Source: an uncultured Clostridia bacterium (lineage in GTDB: Bacteria > Bacillota > Clostridia > UBA1381 > UMGS1253). Taken from it: a DNA stretch of 64,000 bases. The notes below the pieces were generated by a model that had not been told where the DNA came from, ran no database searches, and saw only the letters and a list, made by a program, of their open reading frames with translations. The first letter of the stretch is position 1, and each line of letters opens with the position of its first letter. Both the position numbers and the translations under genes were made by a program. The stretch covers positions 1 to 64,000 of the forward strand of contig CAKSHP010000004.1 of assembly GCA_934457145.1 (NCBI GenBank). The letters run 5' to 3'. Shown piece after piece: positions 42,531 through 51,262 of this stretch.

Positions 42531-43236
42531 ATATAAAATCCTTGTTGTCGAAGATGACGAGGCAATAAACGACCTTTTAACAACGCTGCTCGGCGCCGCA
42601 GGATATCAAACGATTTGCGCATATACCTGTAAAAATGCTCAGATGCTTTATACCTCACACAAACCGGATTTGATTATATTGGATCTCGGGCTTCCGGATG
42701 CGGACGGAACCGTGTTTTTAAAGAAAATAAGAAGTGAGTTTTTAACTCCTGTAATAGTTTTGTCTGCAAGAACCGACGAAAAAGAAAAGGTCAACGCGCT
42801 TGATGCAGGCGCCAATGACTACATAACAAAGCCGTTCGGCACAAACGAACTGCTTGCCAGAGTGCGCTCAACTCTCAGAACTGCCGCGCATGCAGCAGAC
42901 GGACTTAAGTTCCCCGGAAACAAATTTAATCTTTGCGGCCTTGTGATAGATTACGATGCAAGGCGCGTGTTTTTAGACGAAAATGAAATAAAGTTAACCC
43001 AAACGGAATATAACATTATTGCGCTTTTGTCAAAACATTCCGGCAAAGTGCTCACATATTCAAACATTATCCGTGAAATCTGGGGATATAATGATTTAAA
43101 CAGCACAAAAAAACTTCAGGTTAATATGGTAAACATAAGAAAAAAATTAGGCGCCGTGCCGGGAAAACAAAACTATATCGTAAATGAACTCGGTGTGGGC
43201 TACAGAATGTGTGAAAAAGATGATTTTGAAAATTAA
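42517..43236 (+). CDS. OmpR/KdpE-family response regulator
   Basis: 239 residues: receiver domain (about 5-115) with acidic pair EDDE, phosphorylation Asp in ILDLGLPDADG (about 53), Thr/Ser and Lys in TKPFG (about 104), and a winged-helix output domain (about 140-235; KLTQTEYNIIALLSKHSGKVLTY in part). It partners the overlapping kinase gene. Start chosen at ATG 42517 with GGAG repeats upstream; ATG 42508 is possible. Confidence 0.93.
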   Translation: MICNKYKILVVEDDEAINDLLTTLLGAAGYQTICAYTCKNAQMLYTSHKPDLIILDLGLPDADGTVFLKKIRSEFLTPVIVLSARTDEKEKVNALDAGANDYITKPFGTNELLARVRSTLRTAAHAADGLKFPGNKFNLCGLVIDYDARRVFLDENEIKLTQTEYNIIALLSKHSGKVLTYSNIIREIWGYNDLNSTKKLQVNMVNIRKKLGAVPGKQNYIVNELGVGYRMCEKDDFEN

Positions 43237-43243
43237 ATAAAGC

Positions 43244-43290
43244 GTAAAAGACGGCAGAAACTATTTTGTGTTTCTGCCGTCTTTTACTTT
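43244..43290. terminator. Bidirectional terminator between the response regulator and Na/Pi genes
   Basis: GTAAAAGACGGCAGAAAC (43244-43261) and its exact complement (43270-43287) make an 18-bp stem between convergent genes. Confidence 0.92.
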
Positions 43291-43310
43291 TATAATCAAA
43301 TTTTGCGATT

Positions 43311-45059
43311 TTACTCGGCTATACAGTATTTTTGACGATAATCTCCGTACAGCTTGTCAAATTCGGGATTGCCGCTTTTGACATTGCGCAGCGACTCATG
43401 AACATTCATATTGTTGTCTTTTGCATCTATTATACAAACGGCAATGTTTGAACAGTGGTCTGCAACTCGCTCTAAATTGTTTAATAAATCAGCCCACACA
43501 AAACCGGCTTCAATTGAACAGCTGCCGTGTCTTAAACGTGCAATGTGACTGTTTCGCATAGAGGCTTTTAAAGAATCGATAACCTGTTCAAGCGGTTCAA
43601 CCTTTTTTGCCGCAGAAACATCGTTTGACACAAATGCATTGTATGATATCGTAAGAATTTCAGACACTGCGCTGCATAAAATCTCAAGCTCTTTTTTTGC
43701 CTTTTGTGTAAACTCAATTTTCTTTTCAAAAAGCTCTTCCGACGACTGCGTTATGTTTATGCTGTGGTCGCTGATTCGTTCAAAATCGCCGATTGCCTTT
43801 AACAGCTTAGAAACCGTTGCGCTGTCGGCATCGCTTATCTGATGCCCGCTGAGCTTAACAAGATATGTTCCCAAAATGTCTTCATAGTGGTCAACATTTT
43901 CTTCTGTCTTATATATTTCCTCAGCTGTTTTTTTATCATATTTATTTAAAACGTTAAGGCTCTTTTTTAAAGAGGTTACCGACTGTTTTGCCATTTCGCA
44001 GCAAAGATTAACGCATCTTTCAAGTGCTATCGGCGGAGCGGCAAGAAGTCTTTCGTCAAGCTCGGGAGTAACCTCTTTTTTGTTTGAGTCGGGAACAAGC
44101 TTTATTGCAAGCTTTTCTAAAAAAGACGACATCGGCAAAAGAATGATTGTGCAGGCAATATTAAAAAGCGAGTGGGAAAACGCAATACCGAAAAGCGTTG
44201 CAGACTCATTTAAAATTGCCGGTTTAAGCACAGCCGATATAATACCGAAAACCGAAAGCCATATAATTGTGCCTATAACGTTAAACGATAAGTGAACAAC
44301 AGCAGCTCTCTTAGCATTTTTATTTGTGCCGAAAGAGGAAAGAATTGCCGTTATACATGTACCGATGTTTTGTCCCATAATAATCGGAATTGCAGCCCCG
44401 TAAGACACTTTCCCAGTCACGGACAGCGCCTGTAAAATGCCTACAGATGCCGAACTCGACTGGATTACAGCCGTTAACAGCGCACCGGCCAAAACGCCTA
44501 AAACCGGATTTTTAAACATTATAAACATGTTCTTAAAAGCTTCAACATCTGCAAGCCCCGAAACTGCCCCGGACATTGTTTCCATTCCGAACATTAAAGT
44601 TGCAAAACCCAAAAGAATTGTGCCGCTGTCTTTCTTTTTGCTTGTTTTGGCAAACATCAAAAGTCCGGTTCCTATCAGTGCAAGAACAGGCGTAAAAGAC
44701 GAGGGCTTTAAAAGCTGTACAAAATAATTGTCAGAAGAAATTCCGCCTAAACTCAATATCCATGCGGTAACTGTGGTGCCGATGTTTGCGCCCATAATAA
44801 CGGATATCGACTGTCTCAGCGTCATAATTCCCGAGTTTACAAACCCAACAACCATAACCGTTGTGGCAGACGAACTTTGTATAATGCTTGTCACGCCAAG
44901 ACCGGTTAAAAAGCCTGTCATTTTATTTTTTGTAAGCTTTCCCAAAATAGTTTTTAATCCGCCGCCGGCTCTTCTTTCCAAAGCGTCGCCCATAACGCTC
45001 ATTCCGAATAAAAACAGGCAAAGTCCTCCGATTAAAGTTAAAACTTCAAAAATTGTCAT
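43311..45059 (-). CDS. Na+/phosphate symporter with PhoU-like C-terminus
   Basis: 582 residues. Two inverted membrane repeats carry the paired QSSSA motifs of the NptA/SLC34 family (SIIQSSSATTVMVVG about residue 60 and AVIQSSSASVGIL about 205). The C-terminal cytoplasmic helices (about 345-570) resemble PhoU. It probably imports or exports phosphate using sodium. GAGGTG precedes ATG 45059; GTG 45065 is the alternative. Convergent with the two-component system. Confidence 0.92.
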   Translation of the reverse strand: MTIFEVLTLIGGLCLFLFGMSVMGDALERRAGGGLKTILGKLTKNKMTGFLTGLGVTSIIQSSSATTVMVVGFVNSGIMTLRQSISVIMGANIGTTVTAWILSLGGISSDNYFVQLLKPSSFTPVLALIGTGLLMFAKTSKKKDSGTILLGFATLMFGMETMSGAVSGLADVEAFKNMFIMFKNPVLGVLAGALLTAVIQSSSASVGILQALSVTGKVSYGAAIPIIMGQNIGTCITAILSSFGTNKNAKRAAVVHLSFNVIGTIIWLSVFGIISAVLKPAILNESATLFGIAFSHSLFNIACTIILLPMSSFLEKLAIKLVPDSNKKEVTPELDERLLAAPPIALERCVNLCCEMAKQSVTSLKKSLNVLNKYDKKTAEEIYKTEENVDHYEDILGTYLVKLSGHQISDADSATVSKLLKAIGDFERISDHSINITQSSEELFEKKIEFTQKAKKELEILCSAVSEILTISYNAFVSNDVSAAKKVEPLEQVIDSLKASMRNSHIARLRHGSCSIEAGFVWADLLNNLERVADHCSNIAVCIIDAKDNNMNVHESLRNVKSGNPEFDKLYGDYRQKYCIAE

Positions 45060-45089
45060 AAACACACCTCATATGTAAGATTTATTATA

Positions 45090-45136
45090 ATTATATTACT
45101 TTGTAAAAAGTCTTGCAAAGGCTTGCTTTGCAAGAC
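45090..45136 (-). promoter_or_regulatory. Promoter of the Na/Pi gene with palindrome over the -35 box
   Basis: Minus-strand TTGCAA (45113-45118), 17-bp spacer, TATAAT (45090-45095). GTCTTGCAAAG (45110-45120) and CTTTGCAAGAC (45126-45136) form an 11-bp perfect inverted repeat covering the -35 box, a plausible repressor operator. A hairpin role is the alternative. Confidence 0.55.
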
Positions 45137-45242
45137 TTTGTGCGTTTATTATAGCACAAATAGAAATGTTTGTACTATAAGATTATTTATATCATGAATA
45201 AAAATGCTTGCTTGCAAGACTTTATGCATTTATTATATCATA
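45121..45242. repeat. Two imperfect direct repeats of about 38 bp
   Basis: The unit GCTTGCTT(T)GCAAGACTTT followed by (G/A)TGC(G/A)TTTATTATA occurs at 45121-45158 and 45206-45242, upstream of both the leftward Na/Pi gene and the rightward ger operon. It may be a small local duplication including the operator half-site. Confidence 0.6.
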
Positions 45243-45344
45243 TAAAAAGTTAAGATGCGGTTAAGATTTATTTGTGTGTATACTTTTTATAAAATACGGC
45301 AAAAATAGCAATAAATATGTTTGTTAACAGGAAAGGGGATAGCT

Positions 45345-46412
45345 ATGAAAAGAGTTTCGCTGTCATCGGGATTTTGCTTTGTGGCTGTCAGCATCGGTAT
45401 CGGAAGCTTTTTTGCCGCCCATGTATGCGCTAAATATATGCAAACAAGCTTTTGGGCAGGAGTTGTTTTGGCGGGTGTTTTATGTATTGCTGTTTTGGCG
45501 GTTATAAAAAAGTACGAAAACTCTGCCGGCTCTGGCGGAATTTGCGCCGTATTAAAAAACAAAGCCGCACTGAGTCTCACAAAAGCTTTAATAAGCTTAT
45601 TCTTTTTTGTGCTCAGCGTTATTTTGTGTGCACACTTTTCGTATATAATAAAAACATGGGTATTGTCAGATGTAAATATATATTTTATAAGCGCGGGGCT
45701 GTGCTTTGCAATGTTTTTATCGCTTTTTAAGGGCAGCGGCAGTCTTTTTAAAACGGTTGCAATGCTGTGTGTGTTTGCGGCGGCGCTGATAATAGTATTA
45801 AGAATTGTTATAATATTTAAATCCGATACAGACAAGCTTTTTCCTCTTCTTGAACAACAGCGGCTGGGCGTTGGCTTTTTAAAAACAACGTTTGTAATGT
45901 TTGGAATATTTTGCTCGGCGGCTCTTTGTGTGTATGTTTTTGATAAAAAGATAAATCCTTCGGTTTGGAGCGTCGGAATAACTGTCGGAGTTTTGATGTT
46001 TTTGCTTATAACAGCATCGTGTATTGTTCTTTTGGGAGCGGAGCAGACCGCGCTTTCGTATGACGCTATGGTGCTTGCGATGAAAAGAAGTCAGGTGTTT
46101 GGCAGGGGCGATATTTTGTTTTTCGGTGTGTGGGCATTTTTTATGATAAGTGCTTTTTGCATGGTGTCAAATGCGGCGCTGGCTGTTATTAAAAATAATG
46201 ACACAGAAGAAAAAATGCCGTTTGCGGCAAATTTTATAGATGCGCTTTTAGTGTTTTTATTATCTTCATTTATATCAGATAAAATTAATATAAACAAAAT
46301 CCTTATTGCGGTTTTGTTTGCCGGCGGCGCGGGAGTGCTTTGCTTTGTCGCACTGCAATGCTTTATATGTTCTTTAAAACAAGGAAAACCGGAGGAAAAA
46401 CATGAAGCCTAA
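45345..46412 (+). CDS. gerAB: Spore germination receptor permease subunit (GerAB type)
   Basis: 355 residues, about ten transmembrane helices, APC-superfamily GerAB/GerKB type: inner-membrane subunit of a germinant receptor. ATG 45345 follows GAAAGGGG. It overlaps the GerC-type gene by 11 bases. Gene order is B-C-A rather than the usual A-B-C. No clear forespore promoter could be read upstream. Confidence 0.87.
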   Translation: MKRVSLSSGFCFVAVSIGIGSFFAAHVCAKYMQTSFWAGVVLAGVLCIAVLAVIKKYENSAGSGGICAVLKNKAALSLTKALISLFFFVLSVILCAHFSYIIKTWVLSDVNIYFISAGLCFAMFLSLFKGSGSLFKTVAMLCVFAAALIIVLRIVIIFKSDTDKLFPLLEQQRLGVGFLKTTFVMFGIFCSAALCVYVFDKKINPSVWSVGITVGVLMFLLITASCIVLLGAEQTALSYDAMVLAMKRSQVFGRGDILFFGVWAFFMISAFCMVSNAALAVIKNNDTEEKMPFAANFIDALLVFLLSSFISDKININKILIAVLFAGGAGVLCFVALQCFICSLKQGKPEEKHEA

Positions 46413-47424
46413 GATTTTATTTTCCGCACTTGTGTGCCTGGCTGTGCCGTTTCTTTGCGGATGCAGCACGTCGCAGCTTGAAAACACGGATATTTTAACA
46501 ACATACTATGCCGATAAAAACAGCGATACCATAACGCTCGGCGGTGGTGTCGCAAATGTGCGCACTTTATCCGACTCCATGGCAGATAATCCGGTAAGCC
46601 TTATCCATGCCGAAGGTTCTTCTTTGTCAAAAGCGGAAGACCGCCTTATCAAAAGCGCCGACCACCCTTTGTTTTTCGGAGGAATAAGAGCGCTTATAAT
46701 CGGCGACGGCTTTGCCGAAGAGGGCATAGGCGAGCTTATCGAAAGCATTAAAGATGATTACAAGCTAAGAAGCGAAAGCATGTTTTTTATAACAAATTCC
46801 GAACCCGAAAAAATTGTTATCCATAAAGCAATAAACGATTTCACGGGCGGGTTTGGTGCAGAAAGCCTGCTTGATGCTCTTAATGAGGAAGGTAAAATTT
46901 TTTGTTCAACGATTGCGGATGTTTTTGAAATGATGAGCGTTAAAAAGGTCGGACTTGCGGCGGCGAGCGTGGATGTTAAAAATGAAATTTTAAGCTTTGA
47001 CGGCTACGGTATATTTGACGGAGAAAAAATGATCGAAACAACAAGCGGCGATGTGTCAAACGGAATTAATATGTTTTTAAACAATAAATGTAAATTTGAT
47101 TTTTATATAGACGAAAAAAAATATACAGCCGAAAAGATAAAACAGAAAAAAGAGGCATTTTTAAACGGTGATAATTTGTTTTTTGATATTGGCTTTGAAT
47201 TTGAGCTTGAAAATAAAACAAATGATGAAAAAGTAAAAAAACAAATTAAAGAAGAGCTTATAAAATATGCAAACGCATCATATGACGAAGCACGCCTGCT
47301 CGGCTGTGACTTTCTTAACTTATACAGAATTTATCAAAAAAAATACAGATACGAATTTGAAAACGCCGATTATAAAAGCCAGTTGCAAAACTCAAGTGCA
47401 AATATATATGTAAGCTTAAAATAA
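46402..47424 (+). CDS. gerAC: Ger(x)C family germination lipoprotein (GerAC type)
   Basis: 340 residues with a lipoprotein signal peptide and lipobox ending LCGC (about residues 18-21), so Lgt-dependent and outer-leaflet anchored. LENTDILTTYYADK after the cysteine and the three-domain pattern with a C-terminal amphipathic region (LNLYRIYQKKYRYEF) agree with Ger(x)C proteins. Overlaps gerAB and is followed by gerAA after 21 bases. Confidence 0.87.
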   Translation: MKPKILFSALVCLAVPFLCGCSTSQLENTDILTTYYADKNSDTITLGGGVANVRTLSDSMADNPVSLIHAEGSSLSKAEDRLIKSADHPLFFGGIRALIIGDGFAEEGIGELIESIKDDYKLRSESMFFITNSEPEKIVIHKAINDFTGGFGAESLLDALNEEGKIFCSTIADVFEMMSVKKVGLAAASVDVKNEILSFDGYGIFDGEKMIETTSGDVSNGINMFLNNKCKFDFYIDEKKYTAEKIKQKKEAFLNGDNLFFDIGFEFELENKTNDEKVKKQIKEELIKYANASYDEARLLGCDFLNLYRIYQKKYRYEFENADYKSQLQNSSANIYVSLK

Positions 47425-47445
47425 AACGGCTCGGAGGTTGAAATT

Positions 47446-48879
47446 TTGAACAACGTCAGGAAAACGGCAAAAGAAATGGCAGAAAAATACAATATGGTGG
47501 CACGCGAAATCGAAAACAATTCAAACTATGCGTGCGTTTTATATGTAAAACAGCTAAACAATACAGAAATGCTCACAAGAAGCGTTATATCTCCGGTTAT
47601 GAAGTATTTTGCGGAGGGCAAAAAGGACTTAACCGATGCAAAGAAAATCGCAAATTCCGTGATATGCAGCGAAGAAATAAAAATTCTTGAAAACGAAAGC
47701 GACTTAAAAGACGAAGTTTTAAACGGTATGTGCGCGCTTTTAACTCAGGAAGCGCCGCCGATAATAATAAATCTGAAAAAAGTTGAAAAAACATCGCCCT
47801 CGCAGGCAGATATAAACTACTCTATCCGCGGCGCCAAAGATTCGTTTACCGAAAATTTAGACACAAACGTTTCTCTTATACGCTACAGAATAAAAGACGA
47901 AAGCTTAAAGCTCGACACCGTAAAAATCGGCAGACGAACAAAAACAACAGTGCTTATAGGTTATATAGAAAATATCGCAAACACAAAATATGTAAAAACA
48001 ATTAAAGAACGCCTAAAAAAAATAGATATCGACGGGATAAACGAGGCGGGAAAGCTTTTGTGGTTTTTAAACGATAAGCCGTATTCGTTTTTTCCGCAGG
48101 CGGGAATGGAGCAGCGTTCTGATAATGCATGCACAGCCATGCTCGACGGTAAAGTGGTTGTTATTTGCGAGGGGAGCGGAATTGCCCTTATTTTGCCGAA
48201 GGTTTTTTCAGAGTTTATTTTCGGCGGCGACGAAGAAAGCGAAAATATTTATTTTTCGCTTTTTTCAAGAATTGTGCGCATTGGCGCAATTTTGATTTCG
48301 CTTTTTATAACTCCGTTTTATATGGCGGCAATGCTGCATCACGGCGAAGCGCTTCAAACTGCCTATGCAATGGTGCTTGCGTCGGGCAGGGCAGGAGTGA
48401 TGTTTGATGTTGTGGCAGAGGCGTTTTTAATGGAAATGTTTGTTGAAATACTGCGCGAAGCATTAATCCGCGCACCGAAAAGCATAGGTTCTTCAATAGG
48501 TATAGTGGGCGGTATCGTTGTTGGCTCTGCAATAGTTGATGCAAAAATCTTTTCGCCGATGATTTTAATTATTGTTTCAATGTCGCTTTTAAGTTCGTTT
48601 GTTATGCCGGATATTTCAATTTCAAATGCATTTCGGATAATAAAATTTTTGTTTATGCTCTGCGCGTGGGCATTCGGAATTGTGGGGCTTGTGTGCGGTG
48701 CGTTTATAATGGTTTTGTCAATAGTTTCCGACACAAGCATCAAAACGCCGTATATGGCGCCGTTTGCGCCGTTTGAGTTAAACGACAGCTTAAGTACGCT
48801 TTATTCAAATAAAAGGCTTGCAATTTTAAGACCGAAATATCTGCACACAAAAGCGAAAATCAAACGCCGTCCTTTATAA
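47446..48879 (+). CDS. gerAA: Spore germination receptor subunit GerA type
   Basis: 477 residues: N-terminal soluble domain (about 1-230), then four or five membrane helices from about 265 to 445 and the family motifs DGKVVVICEGSG, FSRIVRIGAILISLFITPFY and GSSIGIVGGIVVGSAIVDAK (about 353-372). TTG start follows CGGAGG. Completes a three-subunit germinant receptor with the two upstream genes. Confidence 0.94.
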   Translation: MNNVRKTAKEMAEKYNMVAREIENNSNYACVLYVKQLNNTEMLTRSVISPVMKYFAEGKKDLTDAKKIANSVICSEEIKILENESDLKDEVLNGMCALLTQEAPPIIINLKKVEKTSPSQADINYSIRGAKDSFTENLDTNVSLIRYRIKDESLKLDTVKIGRRTKTTVLIGYIENIANTKYVKTIKERLKKIDIDGINEAGKLLWFLNDKPYSFFPQAGMEQRSDNACTAMLDGKVVVICEGSGIALILPKVFSEFIFGGDEESENIYFSLFSRIVRIGAILISLFITPFYMAAMLHHGEALQTAYAMVLASGRAGVMFDVVAEAFLMEMFVEILREALIRAPKSIGSSIGIVGGIVVGSAIVDAKIFSPMILIIVSMSLLSSFVMPDISISNAFRIIKFLFMLCAWAFGIVGLVCGAFIMVLSIVSDTSIKTPYMAPFAPFELNDSLSTLYSNKRLAILRPKYLHTKAKIKRRPL

Positions 48880-48900
48880 AACATTTAGCTTTTGTACTAA

Positions 48901-48935
48901 AAAAATCCGCCTCAAAATTTTGAGACGGATTTTTA
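48901..48935. terminator. Terminator shared by ger operon and uppP
   Basis: AAAAATCCG-C-CTCAAAA and TTTTGAG-A-CGGATTTTT form a near-perfect stem between convergent genes. Confidence 0.85.
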
Positions 48936-48940
48936 ATGAA

Positions 48941-49774
48941 TTATACGATGTATTTAAATATCCAGTATAAAATAACTATCAAACCTAAAATTATTCTGTA
49001 CACGCCGAATGCCGAAAAGCTGTGTTTTTTAATATATCCGACAAGGAATTTAATTGCAATAACCGACATTACAAATGCGCTTACAAGTCCGAAAACAAGT
49101 ATGTAAATCTCAGATGCGGAAAACATAAATCCAAACTTAAACAGTTTTAACAGGCTTGCGCCGAACATAACCGGAATTGCCAGAAAGAACGTAAACTCCG
49201 CCGCCAGTGTGCGCGACATTCCGATTAAAATTCCGCCGAGAATTGTTGCGCCCGAGCGCGATGTACCGGGAATGAGCGCTGCAAGAAGCTGAAAAATTCC
49301 TATTATAAAAGCCGTTTTGTATGTAATTTTGTTCATATTGTTAATTTTGGGAATTTTATTTTTATTTTTTTTCTCGATTAAAATAAATAAAACACCATAA
49401 ACTATAAGAGCAATTGCAACGGTCTGAAAATTGTAAAAATATTCATCAATCTGATCGTTAAACAAAAGACCTATAACCGCCGCCGGTATGCAGGCAAAAA
49501 TAATTTTAAGCCACATTGAAAAAATATCTTTGTCAAACACAATTTTTTTGTCTTTGATTTGAAAAGGTATGAGCTTTTTAAAATATAAAACAACAACGGC
49601 AAGTATCGCGCCGAATTGAATAACAACCAAAAACATTTCCATGAAAGCATCGGAAACATTCATTTTTAAAAATTCGTTTACCAGTATCATATGCCCTGTG
49701 CTGCTTATCGGAAGCCATTCGGTTATGCCCTCGACAATACCTAAAATAATGGATTTGATAATCTCTGTAATCAA
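48941..49774 (-). CDS. uppP: Undecaprenyl-diphosphatase UppP/BacA
   Basis: 277 residues, eight helices, recycling undecaprenyl pyrophosphate for peptidoglycan synthesis. Both signature regions are present: EGITEWLPISSTGHMILV (about residues 15-32) and PGTSRSGATI (about 166-175). AAGGAGG precedes the ATG. Divergent from murA. Confidence 0.96.
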   Translation of the reverse strand: MITEIIKSIILGIVEGITEWLPISSTGHMILVNEFLKMNVSDAFMEMFLVVIQFGAILAVVVLYFKKLIPFQIKDKKIVFDKDIFSMWLKIIFACIPAAVIGLLFNDQIDEYFYNFQTVAIALIVYGVLFILIEKKNKNKIPKINNMNKITYKTAFIIGIFQLLAALIPGTSRSGATILGGILIGMSRTLAAEFTFFLAIPVMFGASLLKLFKFGFMFSASEIYILVFGLVSAFVMSVIAIKFLVGYIKKHSFSAFGVYRIILGLIVILYWIFKYIV

Positions 49775-49814
49775 TTAAAAAACCTCCTTAAAAATCATTA
49801 AACACACAACCTAC

Positions 49815-49844
49815 ATTATACTATTATCTATATGTAAATGTCAA
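49815..49844 (-). promoter_or_regulatory. Sigma-A promoter of uppP
   Basis: Minus-strand TTGACA (49839-49844), 18-bp spacer, TATAAT (49815-49820). Confidence 0.75.
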
Positions 49845-49912
49845 TGATTTATATTCAAAATATATTGTTAAAAAATAAAAGGCGTACATAAAAAGCAAAG
49901 GTGTGAATAACT

Positions 49913-51172
49913 ATGGAAAAAATAATAGTAAAAAAATCCGATCCGCTGTGCGGCAGCGTTAAAATAAACGGTGCAAAAAATGCCGCACTTCCGATAATTG
50001 CAGCAACGCTTTTGTGCAGGGAAAAGTGTGTTATTAAAAATGTTGCTCCGTTATCTGATATTAATGTTATGAAAAAGCTGCTTGAACATATGGGAGCCGA
50101 GGTAAATTATGAAAACAACGTTTTTACGGTTGACGCAAAAAAAATAAAAAACTGCGAGGCGCCCTATGAGCTTGTTTCAAAAATGCGCGCGTCGTTTCTG
50201 GTTATGGGTCCTCTTTTGGCAAGGTGCGGCAAAGTCACGATAAGTATGCCGGGAGGGTGTCCGATAGGGGTGCGCCCGGTGGACTTGCATTTAAAAGGAT
50301 TTAAAATTTTGGGCGCACAGATAAAACATTCTCACGGGTTTATCTGCGCTTCGGCAAAACAGCTTACGGGCGGAAAAATCTATCTTGATTTTCCGAGCGT
50401 CGGAGCAACGGAAAATATAATAATGGCGTCTGTTCTTGCAAAGGGAACAACGGTTATCGAAAACTGCGCCTGTGAACCTGAAATTATTGATTTGATAGGC
50501 TTTTTAAACAAAATGGGTGCAAATATAACCTATGACAAAGCAAAATGCATCAAAATCAAAGGTGTTGAAACTTTAAACGGCTGTGAGTACAGCGTTATTC
50601 CCGACAGAATAGAGGCAGGAACCTTTATGATTGCTGCCGCGCTCACTCACGGCGACGTTACGGTTGAGGGAGTGTGCAGCGAGCATTTAAAGCCCGTTTT
50701 GGCAAAACTTCGGGAAATGGGGGCGGTCGTTGAAGAAAAGAAAAACTGTGTGCGTGTAAAAGCCGATGGAAAGCTTAAGGCAACCGACGTAAAAACTCTG
50801 CCGTTTCCGGGGTTTCCGACGGATATGCAGGCGCAGATGGCTGTGCTTTTGGCAAACACGCTCGGAACATCGGTTGTTGTTGAAACGGTGTTTGAAAACA
50901 GATTTTTATATGTTTCAGAACTTAACCGCATGGGCGCAAATATAAAAATAGACGGAAGAAGCGCAATTGTTGAAGGAGTGTCACATATGACGGGAGCAAA
51001 AGTAAATGCAACAGATTTGCGTGCGGGAGCGGCGCTTGTTTTGGCAGGGCTTGTAGCAAAGGGCGATACAGAAATAGGCGAAATTGAATATATCGACCGC
51101 GGCTATTGCGGTTTGATTGAAAAACTGCAAAGTCTTGGTGCAGATATAAGCAAAATAACAACAAAAGAATAA
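49913..51172 (+). CDS. murA: UDP-N-acetylglucosamine 1-carboxyvinyltransferase MurA
   Basis: 419 residues; first committed step of peptidoglycan synthesis. Contains the substrate Lys in NGAKNAALP (about residues 20-28), the fosfomycin-target Cys in PGGCPIGVRPVDLH (about 116) and DRIEAGTFM (about 231-239). Start ATG 49913; a clear ribosome-binding site is AAAGGTGTG. No obvious promoter consensus was found in the 68 bases between uppP's -35 box and the start. Confidence 0.96.
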   Translation: MEKIIVKKSDPLCGSVKINGAKNAALPIIAATLLCREKCVIKNVAPLSDINVMKKLLEHMGAEVNYENNVFTVDAKKIKNCEAPYELVSKMRASFLVMGPLLARCGKVTISMPGGCPIGVRPVDLHLKGFKILGAQIKHSHGFICASAKQLTGGKIYLDFPSVGATENIIMASVLAKGTTVIENCACEPEIIDLIGFLNKMGANITYDKAKCIKIKGVETLNGCEYSVIPDRIEAGTFMIAAALTHGDVTVEGVCSEHLKPVLAKLREMGAVVEEKKNCVRVKADGKLKATDVKTLPFPGFPTDMQAQMAVLLANTLGTSVVVETVFENRFLYVSELNRMGANIKIDGRSAIVEGVSHMTGAKVNATDLRAGAALVLAGLVAKGDTEIGEIEYIDRGYCGLIEKLQSLGADISKITTKE

Positions 51173-51200
51173 AAATAAATAAGTTTTTGCAAAAATATTG

Positions 51201-51229
51201 TTGACTTATAAAACCATCGGTGCTATAAT
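51201..51229 (+). promoter_or_regulatory. Promoter of the large secreted protein
   Basis: TTGACT (51201-51206), 17-bp spacer, TATAAT (51224-51229). Confidence 0.75.
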
Positions 51230-51262
51230 AAAAATATAAGAATTCTATTTGGAGGTATGAAA

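Noticed and set aside
45287..45835. 182-codon open frame antisense to gerAB
   Set aside because: The opposite strand encodes a clear GerAB-type permease; this frame has no start-site support.
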